Origin: Photobacterium sanctipauli
GTDB lineage: Bacteria; Pseudomonadota; Gammaproteobacteria; Enterobacterales; Vibrionaceae
Direction of reading: 5' to 3'
NCBI RefSeq assembly: GCF_003026495.1
Contig: NZ_PYMA01000001.1
Location: forward strand, 186,001 to 250,000
Length of the DNA stretch: 64,000 nt
The stretch's first letter is position 1, and each line of letters opens with the position of its first letter. Positions 55,834 to 64,000 of the stretch are shown here, piece by piece. The notes under the pieces are model-generated. The model was not told the origin of the DNA. It saw only the letters and a list, made by a program, of their open reading frames with translations, and made no database searches. A program made the position numbers and the translations under genes.

Positions 55834-57936
55834 ATGCTTTTAAAACGATTTTCCTTTATCACAACGTTCATTGCGTTAGTGAGTACTCTCTTTACGCTTT
55901 CAGTTTCAGCGACTGAATATTCGACTGGCTGGTTGAGCAACCCAGACCACCCGCCTGTGCAGCTAAGGTATATGCTGACAGGCCAGCAAGATCCCGAGTC
56001 CAAAACCATTGAAGCTTTAATGGAAGTAAAGCTAGATACCGACTGGAAAACCTACTGGCGAAGCCCAGGTGAAGGGGGCGTTGCGCCGTCTATCGACTGG
56101 GAGCTATCCAGCAACCTGAAAGACGTGGATTGGCACTGGCCAATGCCAGCCCGTTATGAGTTCCTCGGTGTCGAGACCCTCGGGTATAAAAACACCATCG
56201 TATTTCCGATGACATTGCATATCGAAGACATGACCAAGCCGGTTTTCCTATCCGGTATGCTTACCATGTCTTCGTGTACCAATATCTGTGTACTGACAGA
56301 TTACGAGATCTCGCTAAGCTTCGACCCAACCAAGCTGACTTCGTCGGAAGAGGCGATGCACCTGTACAACCAGGGCATGAGCCAAGTGCCAAAAGCACAA
56401 CCAACGGTGAGCATCGATGCCCTTTCTTGGAACAAAGATAAGCGTGTACTGACTGTTGTGGCGAAAAACACCCTTGGTTGGAGCAAACCTGACGTATTCA
56501 TCGATGGTGAATCACAAAATGTTCAGGATGCATCCTTCGTTAAACCAAGTGTGCAAGTCAACGGCAATACCCTCACTGCACAGATGAAGGTAAGCAGCTG
56601 GTTCGGCGAACCTCAGCTATTGGGCGAAACACTCAATGTCACCATCAGCGATACCGACTTCTCGGTAGAAACCCAAGCTGTTGCCAATGATATCCCTGTG
56701 GCTATCACATCATCCGGTAACAGCATGATTGAAATTATCGGTATCGCCCTGCTTGGCGGTCTGATTTTGAACATCATGCCATGTGTATTGCCGGTGTTGG
56801 GCATGAAGCTTAGCAGCGTAATTTCCGCGCAAGGCCTGCAACAACGTCAAATCCGCTTCCAGTTCTTGTCCTCCGCAGCGGGGATCTTATTCTCATTCTG
56901 GTTACTCGCTGGCTTCCTGGTGGTATTGAAGCTATCAGGCCAAGCGTTGGGCTGGGGTGTGCAATTCCAAAGCCCGTACTTTATCGGTGCAATGGTTGTC
57001 ATCACCCTGCTATTTGCAGCCAACATGCTAGGCCTGTTTGAAATTCGTCTATCAAGCAATGCCAATACCTGGATGGCCACCAAGGGCGATGACTCTTACG
57101 CTGGCCACTTCGTACAAGGCATGTTTGCTACCTTGCTGGCAACACCATGCAGCGCACCATTCCTAGGCACTGCGGTTGCCTTTGCCCTAGGTGCCGATAA
57201 CCTGACACTGGTTGCCGTATTCACCGCACTGGCAGTCGGTATGGCTGCACCATGGTTGCTTATCGCCCTATCCCCTCGCTTGGCAAATGTGCTACCCAAA
57301 CCGGGCCTGTGGATGGACAAGGTGAAAACCCTGTTCGGCTTTATGATGCTGGCCACCAGCCTGTGGTTGCTTAGCCTGATGACCAACTTCTTTGGTACCG
57401 CAGCCGTTGTGGTTACAGGTATTGTGATGATAATTGCCCTGCTATGGCGCTTGGGCAAGGTGAAGGGTCGCAAGCCGGTCATTTTAGCCTTGGCATTTAT
57501 TGTTGTTGGCTCTGGCGGCGGCTTGATTGCAGGCAGCATGACAGCAGATAACTGGGCAACGCCCCTACCGCAAGACCACCCTTGGCAGCCGTTGGATGTA
57601 GATGCCATCCAGCAGCATGTTAACCAAGGCAAAACCGTGTTCGTCGATGTCACTGCAGACTGGTGTATTACCTGTAAAGTCAACAAAGTCAGCGTATTGC
57701 TTCAAGATCCGGTGTATTCCGCCCTTGGCGCAGAAAACATCGTATTGATGAAGGGGGACTGGACTAAGCCATCGGATTACGTGACAGGCTACCTTCGTTC
57801 TAATGGCCGTTTTGGTGTGCCATTCAATATTGTCTACGGGCCAAATGCGCCAATGGGCATTGAACTACCCGTGATTTTGAACAGCAATGACGTGATCACT
57901 GCCATTGAGGCCGCCGGTGGTAAAGGTGGTCAATAA
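55834..57936 (+). CDS. ScsB/DsbD-like membrane thiol:disulfide reductase
   Basis: Transmembrane reductase of 700 residues from the ATG at 55834; a TTG three codons earlier is possible and the reading from 55687 is too long. A signal peptide (FSFITTFIALVSTLF, cleaved near VSATEYS) leads to an N-terminal periplasmic domain (about 20-330), with TSSCTNICVL holding a cysteine pair. Eight or so helices form the CcdA/DsbD core, with the cysteines in NIMPCVLPVLG and ATPCSAPFLGT. The C-terminal thioredoxin domain has ADWCITCK. It moves reducing power from cytoplasmic thioredoxin into the periplasm. It overlaps scsD by one base. Confidence 0.88.
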   Translation: MLLKRFSFITTFIALVSTLFTLSVSATEYSTGWLSNPDHPPVQLRYMLTGQQDPESKTIEALMEVKLDTDWKTYWRSPGEGGVAPSIDWELSSNLKDVDWHWPMPARYEFLGVETLGYKNTIVFPMTLHIEDMTKPVFLSGMLTMSSCTNICVLTDYEISLSFDPTKLTSSEEAMHLYNQGMSQVPKAQPTVSIDALSWNKDKRVLTVVAKNTLGWSKPDVFIDGESQNVQDASFVKPSVQVNGNTLTAQMKVSSWFGEPQLLGETLNVTISDTDFSVETQAVANDIPVAITSSGNSMIEIIGIALLGGLILNIMPCVLPVLGMKLSSVISAQGLQQRQIRFQFLSSAAGILFSFWLLAGFLVVLKLSGQALGWGVQFQSPYFIGAMVVITLLFAANMLGLFEIRLSSNANTWMATKGDDSYAGHFVQGMFATLLATPCSAPFLGTAVAFALGADNLTLVAVFTALAVGMAAPWLLIALSPRLANVLPKPGLWMDKVKTLFGFMMLATSLWLLSLMTNFFGTAAVVVTGIVMIIALLWRLGKVKGRKPVILALAFIVVGSGGGLIAGSMTADNWATPLPQDHPWQPLDVDAIQQHVNQGKTVFVDVTADWCITCKVNKVSVLLQDPVYSALGAENIVLMKGDWTKPSDYVTGYLRSNGRFGVPFNIVYGPNAPMGIELPVILNSNDVITAIEAAGGKGGQ

Positions 57937-58484
57937 TGGCAGAGCAATCAACATCAACGAAACAAAAAGCAAGTGAAGGTAAAAAGTCTTCTCGGCTTGT
58001 CCGTTTTGCCAGAGAAGCAGTATTAATGATGCTGATTTTTATCTTCTTCAGCACTGCGGTCGATATCTGGCGCAGCCAAGATATGCCCAAGGGGGATGTA
58101 CCGCCACTGGTAATGCAAACTATTCAGGGCGAAACGGTCGACTTGATAGCGCGTAGTTATGAAAAACCGGTATTGGTCTACTTTTGGGGAACTTGGTGCG
58201 CGGTATGCCGCTTTGTTACTCCAACCATCAACTGGCTGAACGATGACTTCGACGTTGTGTCGATAGCGGTTACTTCTGGCGATGACAGGCGCTTGTTGGG
58301 CTACCTGAACCACCATGGCTATGACATTGCGACCATCAACGACAACAAGGCTAAATTGATGAAGCAATGGGGCGTGTCTGCGGTACCGTCAGTGGTGATT
58401 GTTAAAGACGGCGAAGTCTCATCAATCACTACAGGCTTTAGCACCCCACCGGGGCTGTGGCTTCGAATGAAGCTGGCAAGCTAA
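57936..58484 (+). CDS. ScsD-like thioredoxin-family membrane protein
   Basis: A protein of 182 residues with one N-terminal anchor (AVLMMLIFIFFSTAVDIW) and a periplasmic thioredoxin/TlpA-like domain. The active site is WGTWCAVCR. A cis-Pro follows in VSAVPSVVIV. Its start overlaps the scsB stop by one base (TAATG), so it should be made together with ScsB and probably takes electrons from it. In the Salmonella Scs set a soluble ScsC would lie between; it is absent here. Confidence 0.88.
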   Translation: MAEQSTSTKQKASEGKKSSRLVRFAREAVLMMLIFIFFSTAVDIWRSQDMPKGDVPPLVMQTIQGETVDLIARSYEKPVLVYFWGTWCAVCRFVTPTINWLNDDFDVVSIAVTSGDDRRLLGYLNHHGYDIATINDNKAKLMKQWGVSAVPSVVIVKDGEVSSITTGFSTPPGLWLRMKLAS

Positions 58485-58507
58485 TCACCACGCCAAACCA
58501 AAAATCA

Positions 58508-58545
58508 AACAGCCCGGCCGTTGATGGTCGGGCTGTTTCGTTTTC
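58508..58545 (+). terminator. terminator after the Scs-like operon
   Basis: Arms AACAGCCCG / CGGGCTGTT with a 12-base loop, followed by TCGTTTT. It lies between convergent genes. Confidence 0.75.
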
Positions 58546-58576
58546 GACTCTTGTGAACGCTTATACTGATACCTAG

Positions 58577-59095
58577 CTATTCCCACTCCCAGTGGCGCCC
58601 GTCATGGGCTTGAGAGAATATCATCCGGTAGCCGCTAATATTCTGATGCGGTACATCTTGTATGATTTTGTGGAATTGCTTGTTTTCCAAGTGGATCAAG
58701 TTTTCATGATCGCCAGATTCAATATAAAGCTCATCCTGCTCGAGCAAGAGATCATCAACAATCATATCAATTTGATAAGCCGGTCCCATTGAAGGCACAG
58801 CTCCTGGTTCGCAGTCTTGGAAGATAGATGCAAGCTCGTGCTCGCCAACAAGGAAGTACTGTTTACCCATCATGCGGCTGATCTTGTCGATCATCACCCG
58901 TCGATTTGAAGGCACCACCGCCATCAAAAACTCGTTGTTTTGATCTTTCAACATCACCGCTTTGGCGACTTGAGATGTAGGAACGTGCGCTGAAATAGCC
59001 GAACTGAATGAAGTATCGGTATGACGATGTTTCATCAAGCTATAGTCAACATGATGACTGGTAAGGAATTGGCCTACCGTTAATGCCATAGCCAT
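58577..59095 (-). CDS. YbaK/ProX-like aminoacyl-tRNA deacylase
   Basis: A cytoplasmic protein of 172 residues of the YbaK/prolyl-tRNA editing family, which hydrolyses mischarged aminoacyl-tRNA. Hallmarks are HVDYSLMKH at the start, QVAKAVMLKDQNNEFLMAVVP with the catalytic lysine, and CEPGAVPSMGPAY, the GxxPP-like loop. The ATG at 59095 has GGAGGTGAT 3 bases before it, which decides the start over the ATG at 59131. The amino acid specificity is unknown. Confidence 0.88.
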   Translation of the reverse strand: MAMALTVGQFLTSHHVDYSLMKHRHTDTSFSSAISAHVPTSQVAKAVMLKDQNNEFLMAVVPSNRRVMIDKISRMMGKQYFLVGEHELASIFQDCEPGAVPSMGPAYQIDMIVDDLLLEQDELYIESGDHENLIHLENKQFHKIIQDVPHQNISGYRMIFSQAHDGRHWEWE

Positions 59096-59255
59096 AGGAT
59101 CACCTCCAGAGATAGCCCAGTCAGAGTACAACTGGGTAATTATCCTATAGCCTCAGTATGGTGGGAGATCGCTAATTTCGCGACCTGAACTTGTGCTACC
59201 GGGCGCTAAGTTTCCGGTTGAATGCGTAAAGATTTGTTGTCTTGATATGCCAAGA

Positions 59256-59768
59256 TCAATTGGTTACCCGCCTGGCTTGCCAGTATACACTGCGCCAATA
59301 CGGATTCTTCAGGCTTGATATCATAACGCCTTGAGAAGTCGAGGCATGTAAGAACTGTGACTCGCCCACATAAATGCCAACATGGCGCAAGTTACGCCCT
59401 GTTTTAAAAAAGACCAAGTCGCCTTCTTGCACATCGTTTAATGCAACCCATTTGCCCAGCTTCGCCTGCTGGGAAGTTGTTCTCGGCAAATGAAGGTTAT
59501 GGACATCGGCATAGCCCACTTGGACAAAGGCGGAGCAATCAATCCCAGAACGCGTGGTGCCACCAAGGCGGTATGGTGTCCCCTTCCACTGACGATAAAC
59601 AGTATCAAACGAAGCTTGTTGGTTAAATGGTACATTTAACGGCACGTACTGGTATTGTTTGCCTACCTCGTTGTTCGCTGTCGGTTCAGGTTCGATGCTA
59701 TCTGGTGACGAACTACACCCCGCCAGTCCAACGATAGCGAGAAACGACACCAAACTTGTTTTCTTCAT
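59256..59768 (-). CDS. NlpC/P60 peptidoglycan hydrolase lipoprotein
   Basis: A lipoprotein endopeptidase of 170 residues from the ATG at 59768. Lipobox GLAGC. The NlpC/P60 domain has the catalytic Cys in RSGIDCSAFVQVGY, the His in LRHVGIYVGE, and the third residue in FLHAST. It cuts D-Glu-mDAP type bonds in peptidoglycan stems, like Spr (MepS) and NlpC of E. coli. Single-gene unit. Confidence 0.93.
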   Translation of the reverse strand: MKKTSLVSFLAIVGLAGCSSSPDSIEPEPTANNEVGKQYQYVPLNVPFNQQASFDTVYRQWKGTPYRLGGTTRSGIDCSAFVQVGYADVHNLHLPRTTSQQAKLGKWVALNDVQEGDLVFFKTGRNLRHVGIYVGESQFLHASTSQGVMISSLKNPYWRSVYWQARRVTN

Positions 59769-59938
59769 CAAGTGCTCCACACCCGTCCATGCTTTGGGCT
59801 TAAGCATAGTTTGAGCGGTTGAATAATTTTATTGCATTTTTATGCGGTCATCTTCAAATAGTACCAATACACAGCCGCAACAACCACGTGGTTGCAAAAG
59901 AATTGACAATAGGTGATGAAAAAATCGACGGTAGGCTG

Positions 59939-59968
59939 AAAAAAAGGAGGCTAACCAACATTAGCCTC
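59939..59968 (-). terminator. minus-strand terminator
   Basis: Arms GAGGCTAA / TTAGCCTC, loop of 6, seven T after the stem on the minus strand. It lies 290 bases beyond the amidohydrolase gene, so either that transcript has a long tail or an unseen RNA ends here. Confidence 0.65.
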
Positions 59969-59998
59969 GAAATTCCACACAACAGAAGAGGTAGGTAC

Positions 59999-60050
59999 TA
60001 ATACCAACTCCATCAATTATCTGATCAGATACTTAATGGTCTTGGTATTA
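59999..60050. repeat. 52-base palindromic element with TAATACCAA ends
   Basis: TAATACCAA (59999-60007) and TTGGTATTA (60042-60050), with the perfect inner palindrome ATCTGATCAGAT and CCAT / ATGG between. Ends are shared with the element at 55180. It has the form of the small dispersed palindromes of Vibrionaceae. Confidence 0.6.
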
Positions 60051-60253
60051 TGGTCTGACTAAAAACCATCGCTACTATCAGGAATAGTGTTTGCACCTAC
60101 CGAAGGCATTTATCGCGTGAATCCCATTCGTTTTCCAGCGATTTTATAAATTTACCACCTTCGCTGCGATCCATTTCACGCCTGTAGTAAGAACAATGTT
60201 GAAAAGAGTTGTCGAAGATGGAAGCTTTTCACAAGGTGTTGAACTTTCAATCT

Positions 60254-61936
60254 TTACAATGATTGCTTTAATTCTTCTGCCTCATAAACCACTTTCCCTT
60301 GATAGAGCGTCATTAGTATCACAGCATCGGCAATTGCTTCATGGGCAAATTCATCCAGTGTCCTTTCCATCACGACAAAGTCTGCTGATTTGCCTAATAC
60401 AATACTCCCGGTGATCCCTTCTATCCCCAATGCCCGTGCTGGCTCAATGGTATAGCTATCGATGGCCTCACTCACACTGCCGAAGCCGTGCTCACCCAAC
60501 TGCAAAGACTGGCTAATCTGCGCCAATGGGGACTGATGCCCCCCGTTATACCCCTTGCTGCTTAACGCCGTGCTAATACCATGACGAGACAAGCTCGCCA
60601 GTGTCACTTTTTCAGAGACAGAGCCGGGCAATTCTTTCGCCATTTGGCGCGACAAGTATCGCCTATCATGAAGCTCAGTGAAATTTACGCTCACATCATA
60701 TTTGTGTATTAACTGCAGCACATTTGGCTCAACAAAATGCATGTCGGTCAAGGTAAACCGTTGATCTTGGCTCATGCGACGGGCGTTTTGAATGGAATAT
60801 ACCGCCGCTTCTACAGCAGCATCCCCCTCCGTAATGAGATAAGCGCCATAACCAAGCGCCTGCAGCCGCTGCAGCCACGTATTCAGCTCCGTCGGCGAGA
60901 AATAAAATAATCCCTTCTCTTCACTGGCTATCGCGGGTGATAAATAAGGGGAGTTCAACCGCGCGGTACCTAAGTGATATTGCCCATCAACACTTATCTT
61001 GACTTGGTTGATAATCAGCGATGAAGCAAAATCATTACGCAAAATGCTTTTCAGCTGCACCAGCTGCTCGTTCACCCCGCGGTAGGGTGACAGCCTGGGT
61101 CGTACCGACACCCGCACATCAAGCTGGCCGCTATCCAGTACCGCCAGCCAAAAATCAATGCTGCCAACTTGCCATAAGCTGCCGCCCTCAGCCAAACTGG
61201 TTATCCCCTGTTGGTGAAAGGCCGTTTGTATCTCTTGCATACTCGTTAAGCTCGATGCAAACGTCATGGGGTGGGATTGGACGGCTTCCATTAGTGCTTG
61301 CTCTGCAATCGCCCCCACCACTATACCATTAGGGTAGTGCTGACTGTCTCGCAGTACTCTTCCCCCTTTGGCATCAAGACTGTACCGTGTCACTTTTAAG
61401 CGCTCGAGGGCGCGGGTGTTAAGCCATGCAATCAACGAGTGCGGCTCACTCACCACAACGGGGCGATCAGGAAAGTGCTTATCTAACCATTGCCGTGGAT
61501 GGCTGTTTTTAGGTAGCGTATCGAGCAACCCATGTGAATACCCCATCACCCAACGCTCCTTGGGCCATTGCTCCGCCATGGCAACACAATTGGCGATCGC
61601 TAGCGAGTTCCCCAGTCGTTGCAGTGGGCAAATTCGATGACTAAACATAATGTTATCGAAAACATGGGCGTGTAATTCAATAAAACCGGGATAAAGAGCC
61701 GCCCCCTCAAGATCAATCACTTGGGTGGTGTCCCCTAGCAAGGGCTGTATTTTTTCTAACGTTCCAAGGTAGCTGATTTTGCCCCGCGTCACGCCGACCA
61801 CTGTATCATCAGGTGCCTGATGAACCTGTCCGTTGATAATCAACGTATCGATATTCGGAGCGGCTGCCACTGGCGGTAGAAATAGGAATGAGGCGAAAAA
61901 ACAGAAAGCCCTGAGTAGGTACACGGTCACCTGCAA
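60254..61936 (-). CDS. exported amidohydrolase (YtcJ/Amidohydro_3 type)
   Basis: A metal-dependent hydrolase of 560 residues. A signal peptide (CFFASFLFLPPVAAAP) predicts export. The first metal site HxH is ELHAHVF (His89, His91), and VKISVDGQ (Lys313) is the lysine block of the family. QDQRFTLTDMHFVEP holds a later conserved His. The usual HAIGD histidine is replaced: the matching place reads LITEGDAAVEAAV (Ile368). Members act on amides such as N-substituted formamides; the substrate here is unknown and activity may differ. Single gene. Confidence 0.83.
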   Translation of the reverse strand: MQVTVYLLRAFCFFASFLFLPPVAAAPNIDTLIINGQVHQAPDDTVVGVTRGKISYLGTLEKIQPLLGDTTQVIDLEGAALYPGFIELHAHVFDNIMFSHRICPLQRLGNSLAIANCVAMAEQWPKERWVMGYSHGLLDTLPKNSHPRQWLDKHFPDRPVVVSEPHSLIAWLNTRALERLKVTRYSLDAKGGRVLRDSQHYPNGIVVGAIAEQALMEAVQSHPMTFASSLTSMQEIQTAFHQQGITSLAEGGSLWQVGSIDFWLAVLDSGQLDVRVSVRPRLSPYRGVNEQLVQLKSILRNDFASSLIINQVKISVDGQYHLGTARLNSPYLSPAIASEEKGLFYFSPTELNTWLQRLQALGYGAYLITEGDAAVEAAVYSIQNARRMSQDQRFTLTDMHFVEPNVLQLIHKYDVSVNFTELHDRRYLSRQMAKELPGSVSEKVTLASLSRHGISTALSSKGYNGGHQSPLAQISQSLQLGEHGFGSVSEAIDSYTIEPARALGIEGITGSIVLGKSADFVVMERTLDEFAHEAIADAVILMTLYQGKVVYEAEELKQSL

Positions 61937-62169
61937 CTAAGTATCTGATTGTGTTTATGTAATTATATTTGTCCCTCTTATAAGCACACTATTGCACTTA
62001 ATTATTGAGCAGCGGATGTGAAGTCGGTTTAAGTTTTTTCGCTTACCACCTGATTTTGGGTCAAAAAATGACTCCTAATAGAGAAAATCAGCGCGCCAGG
62101 CCATGTTCTTACTGGTCATCGCTCCAAAAAAATCCCATAATGAACACAGTTTTGTATTTGAACAAAGGA

Positions 62170-62934
62170 ATGCACGTGCTTTCATTAATTCGCATAATGC
62201 TTGCAACCATCTTCATCGTCTTTACCACGCTTTTCGCCTTGGTATATTGCTGCATTTTCAGCCCAAGGAACCCTAAGCACGTTCACTTTTTCTGCCGTTG
62301 GTTCAACCAACTCCATAAGATAGTTGGCCTTGAACTAATACACCGTGGCCAAGAAAAAGCTAATGGTATTCCGAAGGCTGTATACATCTCTAATCACCAA
62401 AACACTTATGACTTCGTGACTTCTCCGGGCATGTTGCCGCCGCGTACTGTATCGATTGGTAAAAAGAGCCTGCTATGGATCCCGTTTTTCGGCCAGCTTT
62501 ACTGGATCACCGGTAATATCCTGATCGACCGTGAAAACAAGTCAAAGGCGCGCAATACAATCCAGCAGGTGTCTGAAGCCATCCACAAACGCAACCTGTC
62601 GGTATGGATGTACCCTGAAGGCACGCGAAGCAAGGGCCGTGGTTTATTACCATTTAAAACCGGTGCTTTTCGCATGGCCATCGAAGCTGGCGTGCCTATT
62701 ATTCCTATGTGCGTAAGCTCTATTCACGGCAAGATTTCCCTCAACGCGCGTGACAACGGTATTGTCATCGCGGAAATGCTTGACCCTATCGATGTATCTG
62801 GCTATGAATTGCAGGATGCTCGCAAGCTGGCCGACCATTGCCACCAGCTGATGAAAGAAAAGATTGCAGAGCTTGATGCTGAAGTGGAACGCCTTGAGCA
62901 AGCAAAAGCCCACAAGGAACTGAGTACAAACTAG
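62170..62934 (+). CDS. plsC: 1-acyl-sn-glycerol-3-phosphate acyltransferase
   Basis: Membrane acyltransferase of 254 residues that makes phosphatidic acid from lysophosphatidic acid. Motif I is ISNHQNTYD (HX4D), motif III is MYPEGTRSKGRGLLPFKTGAF and motif IV is AGVPIIPMCV. One N-terminal membrane helix (LIRIMLATIFIVFTTLFALV). The ATG at 62170 is chosen because AAAGGA precedes it and the homologous start is there; the reading from 62005 adds 55 unlikely residues. Confidence 0.93.
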   Translation: MHVLSLIRIMLATIFIVFTTLFALVYCCIFSPRNPKHVHFFCRWFNQLHKIVGLELIHRGQEKANGIPKAVYISNHQNTYDFVTSPGMLPPRTVSIGKKSLLWIPFFGQLYWITGNILIDRENKSKARNTIQQVSEAIHKRNLSVWMYPEGTRSKGRGLLPFKTGAFRMAIEAGVPIIPMCVSSIHGKISLNARDNGIVIAEMLDPIDVSGYELQDARKLADHCHQLMKEKIAELDAEVERLEQAKAHKELSTN

Positions 62935-62971
62935 CTCCTTGTATCAAAAGGCAAAAATTAGTAAATAAAAC

Positions 62972-63003
62972 AAAGGGCTTACCTCAACGAGGTAAGCCCT
63001 TTT
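62972..63003. terminator. bidirectional terminator between plsC and the hydrolase gene
   Basis: Perfect 14-base arms AAAGGGCTTACCTC / GAGGTAAGCCCTTT with a 3-base loop, A- and T-runs flanking it. Confidence 0.85.
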
Positions 63004-63029
63004 GCTATATTGGTTAACAGCCTCTAGCC

Positions 63030-63884
63030 TTATGAGGCTTTCGCCAATAAATCAAAACCTTGGCGCAGCTGCTCGCTTTTCAAGATACGACCATGGCCTA
63101 GCCCTTCTGTCGCAATCAAGGTGACATGATCAAACTCTGTGCTCGCCTGCTCTGATGCCGAAAACGATGCAAAGCGATCGCCAGTATCATGGACAATGAC
63201 GGCCTTGGCTTGGCGTTGCGACAATCGCTTTATCGGATCAATACTATCAAGCGGATACTGGTAAGCCTCGGCAATGTCATCAACCACTTCGTTAAATAGC
63301 CTCATTGAGTAGCCGGAGCTGGCCACCGTTGATAGCAAGTTCTCGGTATAATTCAGCACCGGCGCCACTAGCAGCACCGGCTTATTCTCTAAACATTGGT
63401 GGCGACTTTCCAATACCATCGCGCCCCCCATGCTATGGGCCACAACACCGGCAATACTTTCTTGTTGCTCTAAGACAGAATCCAACGCTGATACGAATCC
63501 CGGCAGGTGGCCAAACCGTCCTTCACTCTCACCATGGGCTGGATTGTCAAACGCCAACGCAGTGAAACCCGCTTCGGCGATATATTCCATCAGAGGGAAA
63601 AACTGACTCGATGAGCCAGACCAACCATGGCCTAGCACCCATGTCGGGCCTGAACCAAGGCGGTAGGTCATCATTTTGCCCTCGGCAGTTTCAACCGCTT
63701 CACGGATCAAGCCTTCTGGCTCGGCAACATTACGCGTACTGCGCACAGGTGTTAACAACAGCTTCTTTGCAAACTTCTTGGCATGAGTTGGTGCAAGACG
63801 GTGATGAAGACGAGAAGTCAGGTTTACCATACTCTTACGGAAGCTGAAGCCTTGTTTTTGTTGAAAGTATATTTTGCTACTCAT
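63030..63884 (-). CDS. alpha/beta hydrolase
   Basis: Hydrolase of 284 residues from the ATG at 63884, with GAGGAAGAG in front. The oxyanion stretch is WVLGHGWSGSSSQF, the nucleophile Ser is in VVAHSMGGAMVL, an Asp lies in VIVHDTGDRFA, and His is in TEGLGHGRI. No signal peptide is visible. The substrate is unknown (ester, lactone or lipid). The last 116 bases of the window after its start hold only its promoter region. Confidence 0.88.
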   Translation of the reverse strand: MSSKIYFQQKQGFSFRKSMVNLTSRLHHRLAPTHAKKFAKKLLLTPVRSTRNVAEPEGLIREAVETAEGKMMTYRLGSGPTWVLGHGWSGSSSQFFPLMEYIAEAGFTALAFDNPAHGESEGRFGHLPGFVSALDSVLEQQESIAGVVAHSMGGAMVLESRHQCLENKPVLLVAPVLNYTENLLSTVASSGYSMRLFNEVVDDIAEAYQYPLDSIDPIKRLSQRQAKAVIVHDTGDRFASFSASEQASTEFDHVTLIATEGLGHGRILKSEQLRQGFDLLAKAS

Positions 63885-64000
63885 GCTGTTCTCTTCCTCA
63901 AAAAATAGAACGGTCGTGCTTTTTATTCTTAATAAAAAGGGCGCCAAGTACACCCGGCTTATTACCGGGCTATACGCGCCACTCTGTAAACATATCTTCG

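Larger units (their letters stand above)
59808..60253. other. gene-free stretch with a terminator and a palindromic repeat
   Basis: About 450 bases without a supported gene. It holds a minus-strand terminator (59939-59968) and a palindromic element (59999-60050). The remainder contains a loose inverted repeat (GCGTGAAT at 60115 and ATTTCACGC at 60172). The two short plus-strand reading frames at 59819 and 60196 have no ribosome site. Confidence 0.5.

Noticed and set aside
57096..57686. 196-codon minus-strand ORF over scsB
   Set aside because: Antisense of the ScsB membrane core; no ribosome site or motif.
59819..60414. Two short plus-strand ORFs (60 and 72 codons) near the amidohydrolase gene
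   Set aside because: No ribosome site; one crosses a terminator and the other overlaps the amidohydrolase C-terminus in antisense.
1..64000. CRISPR arrays, tRNA/rRNA genes, complete insertion sequences or prophage genes
   Set aside because: Looked for throughout and not seen: no regularly spaced repeats, no cloverleaf or rRNA wording, and no transposase, integrase or phage structural genes.

Overview
The window looks like part of a chromosome of a marine gammaproteobacterium of the family Vibrionaceae; Photobacterium or a close relative is the best guess from gene content, but the sequence does not settle the genus. The clues are the malT / malP-malQ-glgB locus arranged as on Vibrio chromosome 2, a napDAGHBC-type nitrate reductase operon, small lipoproteins of a type I know from vibrios, and short palindromic intergenic elements with TATACCCAA or TTGGTAT ends. 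There are no rRNA or tRNA genes, no CRISPR array, no complete insertion sequence and no prophage.

Region by region: 1-9.3 kb is maltodextrin and glycogen metabolism (glgB cut by the left edge, malQ, malP, and divergent malT, with MalT boxes and a CRP-like site between malP and malT). 9.3-13.5 kb holds a DUF4336 protein, a CRP-linked small membrane protein, a possible 47-residue ORF, a glycosyltransferase followed by a DedA-LssY fusion, and a CAP-domain lipoprotein. 14-16.6 kb is the molybdate transporter modABC behind a perfect ModE-type palindrome. 16.7-26.4 kb is a run of single redox and detoxification genes with their regulators (MDR reductase/LysR, GST, RhlE helicase, old yellow enzyme, GlxA-type regulator/cysteine hydrolase, LysR/frameshifted MFS pump). 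26.5-28.7 kb is a desaturase-reductase pair behind two FabR/DesT-like sites.

28.9-39.1 kb carries a long RluA-type pseudouridine synthase, a DUF1800-DUF1501 pair of exported proteins, a YibE/F membrane protein, a lipoprotein 5'-nucleotidase and a patatin, the last two separated by two CRP-like sites. 39.2-44.6 kb is the periplasmic nitrate reductase operon (napD-A-G-H-B-C) with FNR-like and NarP-like sites. It needs molybdenum cofactor, so modABC 23 kb away supports it. 45-48.6 kb has an RNase HI with an RNA:DNA-hybrid-binding domain, an AraC regulator and two copies of a small lipoprotein.

48.8-53.2 kb is the most unusual group: a fumarase/aspartase-superfamily lyase with a signal peptide, a DASS (SLC13) anion permease and a LysR regulator. 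I infer a system that cleaves a substrate in the periplasm and imports the dicarboxylate released. 53.4-54.2 kb contains a small orphan gene and a relic of a restriction-specificity subunit. 54.2-58.5 kb has the ribosome-assembly GTPase YlqF/RbgA and an Scs-type thiol redox operon lacking ScsC. 58.6-64 kb has a YbaK-like deacylase, an NlpC/P60 lipoprotein, an exported amidohydrolase that lacks one expected metal-ligand histidine, a PlsC acyltransferase and an alpha/beta hydrolase.
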